5,468 nucleotides of DNA from Bacteroidota bacterium (GTDB lineage Bacteria; Bacteroidota; Bacteroidia; SXHM01), in assembly GCA_005773695.1 (NCBI GenBank), contig SXHM01000067.1:1-5468 (forward strand). Direction: 5' to 3'. This document shows, piece after piece, positions 5,463 through 5,468 of the stretch. The position numbers were made by a program, and so were the translations under genes. How positions within the stretch are numbered: position 1 is the stretch's first letter; the number at the start of each line of letters is the position of its first letter. The notes beneath the pieces were generated by a model, which made no database searches, was not told where the DNA came from, and was given only the letters and a program-made list of their open reading frames with translations.

Positions 5463-5468
5463 AGTAAT

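Overview
The window looks like chromosome from a member of the Bacteroidota. The grounds are start codons without a GGAGG-type ribosome binding site, A-rich sequence before the starts, and two exact matches to the Bacteroidota -7 promoter consensus TAnnTTTG, each facing a gene start. The protein families read like typical Bacteroidota versions. This assignment is inferred from style; no marker gene is present and no search was run. No rRNA, tRNA, CRISPR array, insertion sequence or phage gene was seen.

Layout, left to right. (1) 1-129, + strand: the last 42 codons of an unrecognised gene. (2) 126-1310, - strand: ribonuclease D with an HRDC-type tail. (3) 1311-1439: a 129-bp divergent intergenic region with a candidate promoter in each direction and a cluster of TTATCA repeats between them. 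(4) 1440-2513, + strand: an FAD/NAD(P)/[2Fe-2S] electron-transfer reductase of the PaaE type. (5) 2514-2553: a 40-bp gap holding three tandem CGCnAAGr octamers. (6) 2554-3324, + strand: a TauE/SafE (TSUP) membrane exporter. (7) 3321-3929, - strand: a LysE/RhtB-type exporter. (8) 3933-5462, - strand: an FAD-dependent oxidoreductase of the phytoene desaturase / retinol saturase (carotenoid isomerase-like) group, which lies 3 bp upstream of the LysE gene and is probably its operon partner.

Coding density is very high. Both tail-to-tail junctions (126-129 and 3321-3324) end in a shared TTAA that is the stop codon TAA on each strand, so neither junction has room for an intergenic terminator.

Functionally this is a set of ordinary housekeeping and accessory genes, not one obvious system. 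RNase D handles RNA 3' ends. The PaaE-like reductase delivers electrons from NAD(P)H to an oxygenase that is not encoded here. The TSUP and LysE proteins are small exporters with unknown substrates. The retinol saturase-like enzyme acts on a polyene or isoprenoid that cannot be named from sequence. The two - strand genes on the right are visibly richer in A+T than the genes on the left. I see no convincing new multi-gene system; the most checkable novelties are the divergent control region, the octamer repeat and the stop-codon overlaps.
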